Under the pieces are notes generated by a model. It did no database searches. It was not told the DNA's origin and saw only the letters and a program-made list of their open reading frames with translations. A stretch of DNA of 64,000 bases from Phocaeicola_A sp036804505 (lineage in GTDB: Bacteria; Bacteroidota; Bacteroidia; Bacteroidales; Bacteroidaceae): positions 1 to 64,000 of the forward strand of contig DAIRSI010000023.1 of NCBI GenBank assembly GCA_036804505.1, given 5' to 3'. The stretch's first letter is position 1. Every line of letters begins with the position of its first letter. Made by a program: the position numbers and the translations under genes. Of this stretch, positions 51,911 through 61,310 are shown one piece after another.

Positions 51911-53041
51911 ATGTATTTCAAAGACATCATAGGACAAGAAAATATCAAGAGACGACTGATAGAGGAAAGCAAGGAGGGACGAATTCCTCATGCCCAACTC
52001 CTGACCGGTCCGGAAGGCTGTGGAAAATTGCCATTGGCAATCGCCTACGCCCGTTACATTTGCTGCAGTCACCCAGGAGAAAGTGATGCATGCGGCATTT
52101 GCCCGTCCTGCAAGATGTTTAATAAATTGACTCATCCCGACTTGCATTTTGTTTTTCCTGTTGTGAAAAAAAAAGGGAAAGATACTATCGTATGTGATGA
52201 TTATATTTCTGAGTGGAGAAATTTTATTTTAAAGAATCCATATTTTTCATTCAATGCATGGCTGAATGAAATGGGTGCTGAAAATCAGCAAGCAATCATT
52301 TATTCTAAAGAAAGCAATGAAATAATCAGGAAACTCAGTCTTAAATCAAGCCAAGGAGGATATAAGGTCATGATTATCTGGCAAGCAGAAAAGATGAACG
52401 TGGAATGCGCGAATAAATTGCTGAAGCTATTGGAAGAACCCCCAGAAAAAACAGTATTTCTACTGACAACAGAAAATCCTGATATGCTTTTACAAACTAT
52501 ACAAAGCAGAGCACAACGGATTAACATTCCCAAAATTGATAATGAAAGCATATTCAAAACTCTCGTTGTACCGCCTTTTGGCTTGGGAGAAGAAGATGCA
52601 CGAGATATAGCTCACATATCTAACGGTAATTTTATCAAAACGTTAGAGTCCATAAGCATCAACGAACAAAGCCAGATTTATCTGGACTATTTTATGAGAC
52701 TGATGCGTCTATGCTATCAACGCAAGGTCCGCGACATGAAACAATGGAGCGAAGAAGTTGCAGGATGGGGCAGAGAACGTCAAAAAGCCTTCCTGATATA
52801 TTGCCAGCGAATGATAAGAGAGAACTTCATGTTGAATTTCCATCAATCAGAGTTAAACTATTTAACCGGATCGGAAAGGAACTTTTCCTCTCGCTTCGCC
52901 CCTTTTGTCAACGAAGGCAATATTATAGGAATAATGAATGAATTAAGTGAAGCACAAAGTCATATTGAACAAAACGTGAATCCTAAAATGGTTTTCTTCG
53001 ATTTTTCTTTAAAAATGATTGTGCTGTTAATAAATAAATAA
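51911..53041 (+). CDS. holB: DNA polymerase III subunit delta'
   Basis: 376 aa, an AAA+-type clamp-loader subunit. The P-loop is degenerate (GPEGCGKLPLA), as expected for the non-ATPase delta' subunit. A zinc-module-like Cys cluster follows (CCSHPGESDACGICPSCKMF). The segment LLKLLEEPPEKTVFLLTTENPDMLLQTIQSRAQ is the conserved sensor region with SRAQ in place of the usual SRC. It loads the sliding clamp within the replisome. It lies 2 bp after metF and 10 bp before the RicT-like gene. Confidence 0.93.
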   Translation: MYFKDIIGQENIKRRLIEESKEGRIPHAQLLTGPEGCGKLPLAIAYARYICCSHPGESDACGICPSCKMFNKLTHPDLHFVFPVVKKKGKDTIVCDDYISEWRNFILKNPYFSFNAWLNEMGAENQQAIIYSKESNEIIRKLSLKSSQGGYKVMIIWQAEKMNVECANKLLKLLEEPPEKTVFLLTTENPDMLLQTIQSRAQRINIPKIDNESIFKTLVVPPFGLGEEDARDIAHISNGNFIKTLESISINEQSQIYLDYFMRLMRLCYQRKVRDMKQWSEEVAGWGRERQKAFLIYCQRMIRENFMLNFHQSELNYLTGSERNFSSRFAPFVNEGNIIGIMNELSEAQSHIEQNVNPKMVFFDFSLKMIVLLINK

Positions 53042-53051
53042 AAACAATATA

Positions 53052-54308
53052 ATGACAGATTTCAAACAAAACAGCGGTTGTCACGGATTGTGCTGCAGAG
53101 GATGCGGCAAGCAAGATCATCAACTCAATACCTACGACTGGCTATCTGATATACCGGAGAATTCACTCGAGACAGAAATGGTGGAAGTACAATTCAAAAA
53201 CACTCGCAAAGAATATTTCAGAAACAGTAATGGTCTGGATCTCATAAAAGGAGATATTGTTGCCGTCGAAGCCAATCCCGGCCATGACATAGGAATCGTT
53301 ACCCTTACAGGACGCCTTGTTAAACTGCAGATGAAAAAAGCTAATCTGAAGCCCGATGTAGAAATCAAACGAATCTACCGCAAAGCCAAACCTGTGGATA
53401 TGGAAAAATATGAAGAGGCCAAGTCCAAAGAACACGACACCATGATTCGTTCACGGCAAATAGCCAACGACCTGCACTTAAACATGAAAATCGGAGATGT
53501 AGAATATCAAGGTGACGGCAATAAAGCCATCTTTTATTATATTGCTGATGAACGAGTAGATTTCCGTCAACTCATCAAAGTCTTGGCCGAGGCCTTCCGG
53601 GTTCGTATCGAGATGAAGCAAATTGGGGCGCGTCAGGAAGCAGGCAGAATCGGTGGCATTGGTCCTTGCGGAAGAGAACTTTGTTGTGCCACATGGATGA
53701 CAAGTTTCATTTCCGTATCCACAAACGCAGCCCGATTACAGGATATTTCTTTGAATCCTCAAAAATTAGCCGGACAATGCGCAAAACTAAAATGCTGCCT
53801 GAATTATGAAATTGACGATTATGTTGAAGCTCAAAAAAGATTACCCTCCAAAGAAATTATTTTAGAGACTAAAGATGCATCGTTTTATTTCTTTAAGGCC
53901 GATATTCTTAAAGGTATCATAACTTATTCTTCAGACAAGAATATTGCAGCCAATTTGACGAACATTACCGGTAAAAGAGCTTTTGAGATCATTGCAATGA
54001 ACAAAGGTGGGAAAAAGCCAGAAAGCCTGGTAGAAGAAGAAAGGAACAAAGAACCGAAAAAGCCAATCGATCTTCTAGAACAAGAAAGCGTTACAAGATT
54101 TGACAGAAGCAAGAAAAAGAAAAAAAAGAATAAAAACAGGAACTCGGTTCCCGGAATACAGGTTAAACAGGAAAATTTCCCTCCATCATCTCAACAACAA
54201 GCTGAAAACGGACAGCGAAGAGAAGATTTTCGTCCTCACAAGAATAAGCCTAAAGTTCCAAGAATAGAAAAGCCTCAACCGAAAAATAATGAAAGCAATC
54301 AGCAATAG
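53052..54308 (+). CDS. ricT: PSP1-domain protein, RicT/YaaT-like
   Basis: 418 aa. The N-terminus is Cys-rich (CHGLCCRGCGKQD). The PSP1 core spans about residues 40-280, with the conserved GGIGPCGRELCCATWM and CAKLKCCLNYE cysteines. In Bacillus RicT these help hold an iron-sulfur cluster in the RicA/RicF/RicT complex, which acts on RNA processing. From about residue 325 the tail is low-complexity, Lys/Pro/Gln-rich and probably disordered, with a KKKKKKNKN run. It overlaps the 5' end of gldH by 20 bp. Function in Bacteroidales is inferred from the family; partner genes are not in this window. Confidence 0.87.
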   Translation: MTDFKQNSGCHGLCCRGCGKQDHQLNTYDWLSDIPENSLETEMVEVQFKNTRKEYFRNSNGLDLIKGDIVAVEANPGHDIGIVTLTGRLVKLQMKKANLKPDVEIKRIYRKAKPVDMEKYEEAKSKEHDTMIRSRQIANDLHLNMKIGDVEYQGDGNKAIFYYIADERVDFRQLIKVLAEAFRVRIEMKQIGARQEAGRIGGIGPCGRELCCATWMTSFISVSTNAARLQDISLNPQKLAGQCAKLKCCLNYEIDDYVEAQKRLPSKEIILETKDASFYFFKADILKGIITYSSDKNIAANLTNITGKRAFEIIAMNKGGKKPESLVEEERNKEPKKPIDLLEQESVTRFDRSKKKKKKNKNRNSVPGIQVKQENFPPSSQQQAENGQRREDFRPHKNKPKVPRIEKPQPKNNESNQQ

Positions 54309-54771
54309 TTTAACGTACTTCTTTCTCATTCTGCTCTTGTCAGGATGCGAAAGAAGCACTGTTTTTCATTCTTACCAGACTTTCACCGCTGACGGATGGA
54401 AAAAAAACGCTGAAATAACATTTCATCCCGATACTTTACAAGAGAATTCTATCTGCAAAGTCAGCATAGAACTCAGGAACAAAGCGAATTATCCCTACAG
54501 AGATATTTGGTTGGTCGTTTCACAGAATGCAGAAAATACCAAGAATATCGTTTCCGATACATTACACTATAACTTGCTTGATTCTAGAGGAAATTACAAA
54601 GGGAAAGGAATTGGGGATATGTATGAAATTTCATTTCCTTACAAAACAATTTTATTTAGAAAAGGAATCAAAACTACTTTCAAAATCAAGCACATCATGA
54701 CTGACAAATATATTTATGGTATCAATGATATAGGCATCAAGATTGTATATGACGAGAAGCATCAATTCTAA
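54289..54771 (+). CDS. gldH: GldH-family lipoprotein
   Basis: 160 aa with a lipobox LLSGC (Cys20). The remainder matches the GldH family: YQTFTADGWKKNAEITFHPDTL, IELRNKANYPYRDIWLVV and the final GINDIGIKIVYD. GldH is needed for gliding in Flavobacteria, but non-gliding Bacteroidales keep it, so it must have another envelope role here. It is last in the metF-holB-ricT operon, overlapping ricT by 20 bp. Its 3' end overlaps the convergent rodA by 35 bp. Confidence 0.88.
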   Translation: MKAISNSLTYFFLILLLSGCERSTVFHSYQTFTADGWKKNAEITFHPDTLQENSICKVSIELRNKANYPYRDIWLVVSQNAENTKNIVSDTLHYNLLDSRGNYKGKGIGDMYEISFPYKTILFRKGIKTTFKIKHIMTDKYIYGINDIGIKIVYDEKHQF

Positions 54772-56194
54772 GAAAAATAAATAACAGCAGTGTAAAGCCC
54801 CATAAAGATGACCCTCCATAACTAAAAAATGGGAGTGGGATGCCGATAACCGGTGTGAGTCCTAAAACCATTCCTATGTTAATAAATAAGTGGAAAAGAA
54901 AAATACTTAATACACAATATCCATACACTCTGCCAAAACGTGAATCCTGCCGTTCGGCTAAATGAATCAATCTAAGAATCAGAATAGTAAAAAGAATCAA
55001 AACGGAAACGGAACCAACGAATCCTTGTTCCTCACCTACCGTACAAAAAATGAAATCAGTATCTTGCTCAGGTACATATTTTAATTTTGTCTGAGTTCCA
55101 TTCAAAAATCCTTTCCCGTATAATCCACCCGAACCAATCGCAATCTTTGACTGGTTTACATTATAACCGGCACCTGTCAAATCTTCTTCCATTCCCAAAA
55201 CAACCTTGATTCGAACTTGCTGATGAGGTTCCATCAAATTATTAAAGACATAATCGGTCGAATAGAAGAAAGCCATGGAGCTTATAGTAAATATCGCAAT
55301 GAATGCATATACTTTATTTCTTTCAACGATAGCTAGATAAATCAAATACGCGGCCAAAGATACACAGATAGCCACCATAATCCAATTGACATTGAATGGA
55401 ATAACATAACGGGAAAACAAATAAGAGCAAAGAGATATTCCCATGCCAACTAAAAGAATATTTATTACATGTTCCATTTTGTTGCAATAGACATAGACCA
55501 TTCCGGCAGAAAAGATCAAAGTCATATAAAGAACGGCAAATTCCCCCGAAGAAGTAATACCATCTGACATTGGGACAGCCTCATATCTCATGCCCACGAC
55601 AAAATAGACAACTGCACTAATACCCGCAAAAAGAATCGATCCGGGCATCCCTTCCCTGTATAGCATCAAAAAGAAAGCTGTATATACAAGAGCAGAGCCA
55701 GTTTCACGCTGAAGGATAATAAGAATCATCGGTAGCAGAAACATTCCTGACACAGCTACCAAATGTTTCCATTTATGGATATCAAATTCATAGACATTCA
55801 TGAATTTGGCTATAGCAAGTGCCGTGGCAAATTTTGCGAATTCAGCCGGTTGCAAACTTACTGGACCTAAAATCAACCAAGAACGCGAGCCTTTTGTATC
55901 AGGAGCTATAAAAATCGTGACAATCAGCAATGCAATCATTGCCGCATAAATAAGATAAGATAACAGATCATAAACCTTCTCTTCAAGCATCAACAAGACA
56001 AACCCCAAGCCAAAAGAACAGAATATCCATGTCATCTGCTTTCCTGAACGACTTGCAAAACTAAAGAAATCGGTTTGCCCATAATCGTAGCTGGCACCGC
56101 AAACGCTGAACCAACCAAAGATGATTAAAGCCAAATAAATGACTATAGTAAACCAATCTACCGACTTCCATAGACTATCTCGTTTGAGTGCCAT
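54737..56194 (-). CDS. rodA: rod shape-determining peptidoglycan polymerase RodA
   Basis: 485 aa from the ATG at 56194 (MALKRDSLWKSVDW), which overlaps mrdA by 20 bp; a longer start at 56236 lies deep inside mrdA and is rejected. It is a ten-helix SEDS glycosyltransferase. Family landmarks are GSRSWLILGPVSLQPAEFAKFATALA and the C-terminal TDFIFCTVGEEQGFVGS and LTPVIGIPLPFFSYGGSS. It polymerises glycan strands of the lateral wall together with PBP2. A periplasmic or extra segment around residues 200-290 makes it longer than the roughly 370-residue E. coli protein. It is the last gene of the shape operon. Confidence 0.94.
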   Translation of the reverse strand: MALKRDSLWKSVDWFTIVIYLALIIFGWFSVCGASYDYGQTDFFSFASRSGKQMTWIFCSFGLGFVLLMLEEKVYDLLSYLIYAAMIALLIVTIFIAPDTKGSRSWLILGPVSLQPAEFAKFATALAIAKFMNVYEFDIHKWKHLVAVSGMFLLPMILIILQRETGSALVYTAFFLMLYREGMPGSILFAGISAVVYFVVGMRYEAVPMSDGITSSGEFAVLYMTLIFSAGMVYVYCNKMEHVINILLVGMGISLCSYLFSRYVIPFNVNWIMVAICVSLAAYLIYLAIVERNKVYAFIAIFTISSMAFFYSTDYVFNNLMEPHQQVRIKVVLGMEEDLTGAGYNVNQSKIAIGSGGLYGKGFLNGTQTKLKYVPEQDTDFIFCTVGEEQGFVGSVSVLILFTILILRLIHLAERQDSRFGRVYGYCVLSIFLFHLFINIGMVLGLTPVIGIPLPFFSYGGSSLWGFTLLLFIFLRIDASRHIQS

Positions 56195-58022
56195 AAGATA
56201 TACGTTTATGTTGAAATTCGTCTGCCTTCTTTTCACTTTCAGGCGAAAGCTTACCCTTGAGATATTTTTCCATAATCAATGCGCCTATAGGAACACCATA
56301 AACTGCACCGAAGCCACCATTTTCGACGTAGACAGCAACTGCAATCTTTGGATTATTGCGCGGAGCAAATCCCATAAAAGCAGAATGATCATGTCCTCGG
56401 TTCTGGGCTGTTCCCGTTTTTCCGCAGACTTCTATACCCGGTATATTGGCAGCGCGACAGGTCCCTCCCATCACAGCCTGTCGCATACCACTGATTACAT
56501 CCTCATAATATCGAGGTGCAACTAAGGTTTTACGGGGATACCGATAAAGACTGTCTAGTGGCAATCCTTCTACTTTTCTAACCACATGAGGGGTAATAAA
56601 TGTTCCTCTATTTGCAATCGTCGTACATAAATTGGCTATTTGGAGTGGTGTCAAAGTTACTTCGCCTTGCCCTATTGCAATACTAATAACAGTCAAACCG
56701 TTCCAACTACCTCTGTATGCTTTATCATAAAACTTCGCATTTGGAATCATACCTCTTTTTTCTCCGGGAAGATCGACGCCCAATTTATAACCGAAACCCA
56801 TTGCCACCATTTGATCTTTCCATCTTGTCATAGCATTTTGTACAGAACCGTACTTCCAGCGGGAAGACATCATATGGAACAGTCCCCAGCAAAAGTAGCT
56901 GTTGCAGGATGTTGCTATAGCGGGTATCAAGGATAATGGAGAAGAATGGCTATGACAACCAACCCGTAAATTCCCATAAATAAATCCATGATGACATGGG
57001 AAAGATGTTCCGGGTGTAATAATGCCTTCCTGCAATAGTGTAAGCGCTTGAGCTGCTTTGAAAGTGGAACCCGGGGGATATTGTCCCATGATTGAACGAT
57101 TCAACAACGGTTTCCAAGGATTCATGGATAAAGCACGATGATTCTTACCTCTTGCTCGTCCGACCAATAAGCGGGGATCATATGTAGGAGAAGATACCAT
57201 ACAAAGAATCTCTCCGGTTTCGGGCTCAATAGCTACAATACTCCCTATTTTCCCCTCCAGCAATCTTTCTCCCAAAGCCTGCAAATCAATATCGATAGAT
57301 AATGTCAAATTTGCTCCGGCCTTTGCTCGCTTGTCAAATTTGCCATTCATATATTTACCTTTAATTCTGCCATGTGCATCCCGCAGCAAAATCTCTGTTC
57401 CTTTTTCCCCTCTGAGCTGTTGCTCGTAAGAACGTTCTACTCCCGTTTTCCCTATATAATCCCCGCTTATGTAATAATTGTCCTCATCTATATCCTTTCT
57501 GGAAACCTCAGCAACATCACCTAAAATATTTGCACCGAACGGATAAGTATATTGTCTGATACTCCTTCGCTGTATGTAAAATCCGGGAAAGCGAAACAGT
57601 TTTTCCTGAAAAACGGCAAATTCCGCAGATGATAATTGAGGTAAAAACATTTGATGTGTATATCTTGAATAACCAGGATTAACTTTTCTATCCTTGATTT
57701 CCGCCATTTTCTTAACAAAAAAATCTTTTGTAATATTCAATGTAGAACATAAATCCATCGTGTCCAAATTCTGGACTTCAGACATAACAACCATCACATC
57801 ATAAGCTCTTTGATTGTAGACCAACAACCGGCCTCTTCTATCAGATATTATTCCACGGGCAGGATATTGGATTTGATTCAACAAGGCATTATTATTAGCA
57901 CTCTCTTTATATTCACTGTCGAGAATCTGCAAATAAAACAAGCGGGTGATATAAATAAGTACAATACAAATAACTACACCACCAATAACATATTTTCTGT
58001 TTTCATACTCGTGCCGTCTCAT
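56175..58022 (-). CDS. mrdA: penicillin-binding protein 2 (transpeptidase MrdA)
   Basis: 615 aa. One N-terminal membrane anchor (VIGGVVICIVLIYITRLFYL) precedes the dimerisation domain with ARGIISDRRGRLL, then the transpeptidase domain. The catalytic S-x-x-K is in PPGSTFKAAQ, SCN-type in ATSCNSYF, and KTG in VCGKTGTAQN. It cross-links lateral-wall peptidoglycan as RodA's partner in the elongasome. The start codon overlaps the mreD stop (TAATG), and its 3' end overlaps rodA by 20 bp, so translation is coupled along the operon. Confidence 0.95.
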   Translation of the reverse strand: MRRHEYENRKYVIGGVVICIVLIYITRLFYLQILDSEYKESANNNALLNQIQYPARGIISDRRGRLLVYNQRAYDVMVVMSEVQNLDTMDLCSTLNITKDFFVKKMAEIKDRKVNPGYSRYTHQMFLPQLSSAEFAVFQEKLFRFPGFYIQRRSIRQYTYPFGANILGDVAEVSRKDIDEDNYYISGDYIGKTGVERSYEQQLRGEKGTEILLRDAHGRIKGKYMNGKFDKRAKAGANLTLSIDIDLQALGERLLEGKIGSIVAIEPETGEILCMVSSPTYDPRLLVGRARGKNHRALSMNPWKPLLNRSIMGQYPPGSTFKAAQALTLLQEGIITPGTSFPCHHGFIYGNLRVGCHSHSSPLSLIPAIATSCNSYFCWGLFHMMSSRWKYGSVQNAMTRWKDQMVAMGFGYKLGVDLPGEKRGMIPNAKFYDKAYRGSWNGLTVISIAIGQGEVTLTPLQIANLCTTIANRGTFITPHVVRKVEGLPLDSLYRYPRKTLVAPRYYEDVISGMRQAVMGGTCRAANIPGIEVCGKTGTAQNRGHDHSAFMGFAPRNNPKIAVAVYVENGGFGAVYGVPIGALIMEKYLKGKLSPESEKKADEFQHKRISYGTQTR

Positions 58023-58534
58023 TAGCTAGCCTTTTTCTTCATTCTGATGCCTTCAATGGCTATGACGCAAAAAACAGTAAGCAATGTACTTGAGAGGATG
58101 GAAATCAACCAATCTGTCCAATTCACAAAAGAAAAGAATTCTATCGTAAAGAGGACTGTATGATGAAGCAATACACTTATAACTATAAATCGTATGAATG
58201 GTGCTATTCCCATAGTCTTGAAACCCGGTTCTATGGTATCATCGCTGTCACGGGGTGTAAAAAGGCGAACCAATATGGGCTGCAAAAGTGCGTAGAAGGT
58301 TGTAGATGCAGCTGAAACTCCCGGAGTGTTAGAAAAAATATCGACCGCTAACCCAAGAAGGAATCCCCATATAAGTAATTCAGCTCGTGATGTTCCTAAA
58401 TTAAGTTTCAGTAACAGGTATATATATAAAAAAGGTGTAGCATATCCAAACAAATGAACATGATTGAACACAAGTACTTGGAAAAATACCAAGACGATAA
58501 AAGCCATTATCCTTTTTATATATACTAGTGTCAT
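58022..58534 (-). CDS. mreD: rod shape-determining protein MreD
   Basis: 170 aa, strongly hydrophobic with five or so membrane helices (IMAFIVLVFFQVLVFNHVHLFGY; LLIWGFLLGLAVDIFSNTPG). The F-NTPG motif and length fit MreD, an inner-membrane elongasome component. It lies 9 bp after mreC; its stop overlaps the mrdA start by one base. Sequence conservation in this family is low, so position in the cluster carries much of the weight. Confidence 0.9.
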   Translation of the reverse strand: MTLVYIKRIMAFIVLVFFQVLVFNHVHLFGYATPFLYIYLLLKLNLGTSRAELLIWGFLLGLAVDIFSNTPGVSAASTTFYALLQPILVRLFTPRDSDDTIEPGFKTMGIAPFIRFIVISVLLHHTVLFTIEFFSFVNWTDWLISILSSTLLTVFCVIAIEGIRMKKKAS

Positions 58535-58543
58535 ATATTCTTT

Positions 58544-59404
58544 TTATTTATTTGTATCCTCTCCCTCTGCCACTTGCTGTTTCAAAGCCCGGACTTCTTT
58601 CATTTCACTATTACTTATAACCCGTACAGTGGTCAACCTACTGAAATCCGTCGAAAGTCTTACTCGGAGCTGATAAGACATTCCATCAGCAGAGTTAAAG
58701 ATTTTTTCAACGATTCCGACGAAAATTCCTTGTGGAAATACTTCCGAATAACCACTTGTGACAACTACATCTCCTTTCTTGCAACGTGCATACCGAGGTA
58801 TATCTTCCAAATTGGCATGAAGCGGATCTTTTCCGTCCCAACGCAAGAATCCGTAGTAGTCATGTTCCCTTATCTTACAACTGATACTGGTTTTACTGTT
58901 CAAAATTGGCAGGACGACCGAATAATGAGCTGAAGTCAAATAAACAATACCTACAACGCCTCTACCATCTATCACGCCCATCTCCGGTTTCACTCCGTCA
59001 GCCTTACCCCTATCCAATGTCAGATAGTTGTTTCTTTTATTTATGGAATTATCAATGACGTTTGCCTTAATCATGGAAAGTGTGTGGAAGAGCACTCTCG
59101 ATACACTATCTATCGGCTGCAAAGAATCTCCTTTAGCTTTCAACACCTTACGCAAGCCTACGACTTGCTGCTCCAATCTGATATTCCTATCAGTCAGTCG
59201 GTCATTTATATCTTTTAAATGAAAATAGGAAGTCACCTCCGAAGACGCCTTATATACAGTACCCGCAACTCCATTAGCTGTAGTGAAGAAAGCACTACCT
59301 TGAAACTGGTTGAATCGGAACAATAAAGTAAAACTGATTATCTCCAGTAAAACAAAGAGAAACCAGTAATTATACTTTAATATGAAGTTCAGCAAATTAT
59401 GCAC
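58544..59404 (-). CDS. mreC: rod shape-determining protein MreC
   Basis: 286 aa from a GTG at 59404, giving HNLLNFILKYNYWFLFVLLE, the usual Bacteroidales MreC start. An upstream Shine-Dalgarno-like AAAGGAG six bases before the GTG supports this over a TTG 21 codons earlier. One membrane anchor (about residues 10-30) and a short coiled coil (about 65-95) precede the paired beta domains (MGVIDGRGVVGIVYLTSAHYSVVLPILN; GDVVVTSGYSEVFPQGIFVGIV). It links MreB to the PBP2/RodA synthases on the periplasmic side. It lies 85 bp after mreB. Confidence 0.92.
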   Translation of the reverse strand: MHNLLNFILKYNYWFLFVLLEIISFTLLFRFNQFQGSAFFTTANGVAGTVYKASSEVTSYFHLKDINDRLTDRNIRLEQQVVGLRKVLKAKGDSLQPIDSVSRVLFHTLSMIKANVIDNSINKRNNYLTLDRGKADGVKPEMGVIDGRGVVGIVYLTSAHYSVVLPILNSKTSISCKIREHDYYGFLRWDGKDPLHANLEDIPRYARCKKGDVVVTSGYSEVFPQGIFVGIVEKIFNSADGMSYQLRVRLSTDFSRLTTVRVISNSEMKEVRALKQQVAEGEDTNK

Positions 59405-59489
59405 GTCTAACTCCTTTATAAATATATGACAAATGGTTATCAGTTGAAATTCTAAATTCTCGACCAATAACCATTCATGTAAATTTCAT

Positions 59490-60512
59490 CTATCTCATTA
59501 AGAATGAGAACTTATCAACATTCTTTAATGCAACTCCCGTACCTTTTGCCACACTGTGTAAAGGATCATCTGCAATATGGAACGGAATATTGATTTTATC
59601 AGTCAATCGTTTGTCCAGACCTCGAAGCAAAGCCCCTCCTCCCGACAAATAAATGCCATTATGTACAATATCAGCATACAGTTCTGGAGGTGTACTTTCC
59701 AGGGCACTCAACACAGCCGTTTCAATTTTGGCAATAGATTTGTCTAAGCAATGAGCAATTTCCTCATAACAAACGGATACCTCCATTGGCAAAGCAGTTA
59801 TTCTGTTCGGTCCATGCACTATATAATTTTCGGGAGCATCTTCCGTAAGTTCGGTCAAAGCAGAGCCAACATGAATCTTGATTCGTTCAGCCATACGCTC
59901 GCTAACACGCACATTATGTTGACGACTCATATAATCTTGAATATCGGCAGTAAAATCATCTCCGGCAATTCGGATAGAATTATTGGTTACAATACCACCT
60001 AAAGAGATTACTGCAATTTCCGTAGACCCGCCGCCTATATCAACAATCATGTTTCCCTCGGGAGCCTCAACGTCCACTCCGATACCTATAGCAGCTGCCA
60101 TCGGCTCGAAAATAAGATACACATCGCGTCCACCTGCATGTTCTGCTGAATCTCGCACTGCACGAAGTTCTACTTCAGTACTGCCGGAAGGAACACCTAT
60201 CACCATACGCAAAGAAGGAGAAAAGAAACGATTACCCATATTGACCATTTTGATTAGGCCTCTCATCATCTGTTCGCATGCATTGAAGTCAGCAATTACA
60301 CCGTCTCTTAGCGGACGAACAGTACGAATATTCGGATTTTCCTTCTCATACATCATTTTGGCTTTCTCGCCTACGGCAATCATCTTGTCTGTACGTCTGT
60401 CGAGTGCAACAACCGAAGGTTCATCGACAACGATTTTCCCGTTATTGATAATGATGGTATTGGCTGTACCCAAGTCCATCGAAATTTCTTGTGTGAATGA
60501 AAACAATCCCAT
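59490..60512 (-). CDS. mreB: rod shape-determining actin-like protein MreB
   Basis: 340 aa, a cytoplasmic actin homologue that guides lateral wall synthesis. Nucleotide-binding motifs are phosphate 1 (MDLGTANTIIINNGKIVVDEPS), phosphate 2 (NMIVDIGGGSTEIAVISLGG) and adenosine (GIYLSGGGALLRGLD). RPLRDGVIADF is also conserved. It lies 6 bp after the single-domain IMP cyclohydrolase gene and heads mreBCD-mrdA-rodA. Confidence 0.97.
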   Translation of the reverse strand: MGLFSFTQEISMDLGTANTIIINNGKIVVDEPSVVALDRRTDKMIAVGEKAKMMYEKENPNIRTVRPLRDGVIADFNACEQMMRGLIKMVNMGNRFFSPSLRMVIGVPSGSTEVELRAVRDSAEHAGGRDVYLIFEPMAAAIGIGVDVEAPEGNMIVDIGGGSTEIAVISLGGIVTNNSIRIAGDDFTADIQDYMSRQHNVRVSERMAERIKIHVGSALTELTEDAPENYIVHGPNRITALPMEVSVCYEEIAHCLDKSIAKIETAVLSALESTPPELYADIVHNGIYLSGGGALLRGLDKRLTDKINIPFHIADDPLHSVAKGTGVALKNVDKFSFLMR

Positions 60513-60518
60513 TTTCCT

Positions 60519-61124
60519 TTATTTATTAATTGTTCCACTGAAATAGCCATGAATGGCAGTGTCATAATGAGAAGAAACTCCAAATGCCTCTGTCGCGAAC
60601 TTGCGGCGTTGCTCAAAAGTTGTCTCTGCGCCTTGTTCACATAAGATATCGTAGAGAGACTTGTACTGAGCCTTGCTGGCAACAATCACTACATCCTTAA
60701 AGTTCTTTGCTCCGGCACGAATCAAAGAAATGCCACCTATGTCGATTTTTTCAATAATAGCCGGTTCATCTGCTCCGGATGCTACCGTATCTTCAAAAGG
60801 ATACAAGTCAACAATTACCAAATCAATTTCCGGAATATCGTATTGAGCCATCTGTTCCTGATCTTCCTTTAAGTCTCTACGACTTAAGATTCCACCAAAA
60901 ATTTTCGGATGGAGAGTTTTTACACGTCCGCCCAAAATAGATGGATATGTAGTCAGTTCCTCTACTGCTTGGCAAGGAAGTCCCAATGATTCTATGAAGC
61001 TATGTGTACCGCCTGTTGAAATGAGTTTTACACCATCAGCATGCAACTTTTTCAGGATTTCATCCAATCCATCCTTGTGGAAAACCGAAACTAAAGCGGT
61101 TTTAATCTTCTTTCTTTCAGCCAT
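60519..61124 (-). CDS. single-domain IMP cyclohydrolase (N-terminal half of PurH)
   Basis: 201 aa matching only the MGS-like cyclohydrolase domain of bifunctional PurH (about 510 aa): KTALVSVFHKDGLDEI, LISTGGTHSFI, GGRVKTLHPKIFGGIL, DLYPFEDTVA, EKIDIGGISLIRAGAKN, and the end HYDTAIHGYF. The AICAR-formyltransferase half is absent and not present in another frame, because mreB starts 6 bp after the stop. The protein should close IMP from FAICAR; a separate AICAR formyltransferase must be encoded elsewhere. Split forms are known in some lineages (sometimes called PurJ/PurV), so this is probably native. It is the promoter-proximal gene of the shape operon. Confidence 0.88.
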   Translation of the reverse strand: MAERKKIKTALVSVFHKDGLDEILKKLHADGVKLISTGGTHSFIESLGLPCQAVEELTTYPSILGGRVKTLHPKIFGGILSRRDLKEDQEQMAQYDIPEIDLVIVDLYPFEDTVASGADEPAIIEKIDIGGISLIRAGAKNFKDVVIVASKAQYKSLYDILCEQGAETTFEQRRKFATEAFGVSSHYDTAIHGYFSGTINK

Positions 61125-61151
61125 TATATTGTATCATTTAATTTTAGAATG

Positions 61152-61159
61152 CAAAGTTA
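61152..61159 (-). promoter_or_regulatory. -7 box TAACTTTG of the IMP cyclohydrolase/mre operon
   Basis: The minus strand reads TAACTTTG, a TAnnTTTG match, 27 bp upstream of the start. This region (61125-61343) otherwise holds the uxu operon's terminator and no gene. Confidence 0.5.
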
Positions 61160-61310
61160 GATATTTATAGCAGGATAATTGCCTATATTTCATATTTTTT
61201 AATACAAAAGTGCTTGCATGGCAAACACATTGAACCAACACTTCGGTTCCATAAATGATGGTGACAACCTGACCCTTTAGAGAAATTAAATTATATAATG
61301 CAATAAATAA

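Noticed and set aside
54737..56236. Longer RodA start at 56236
   Set aside because: It would place 14 extra residues inside mrdA; the ATG at 56194 gives the usual N-terminus and a short, typical overlap.
60519..61124. purH pseudogene truncated by a stop codon
   Set aside because: No trace of the formyltransferase half exists downstream in any frame, the spacing to mreB is tight, and the cyclohydrolase domain is complete.
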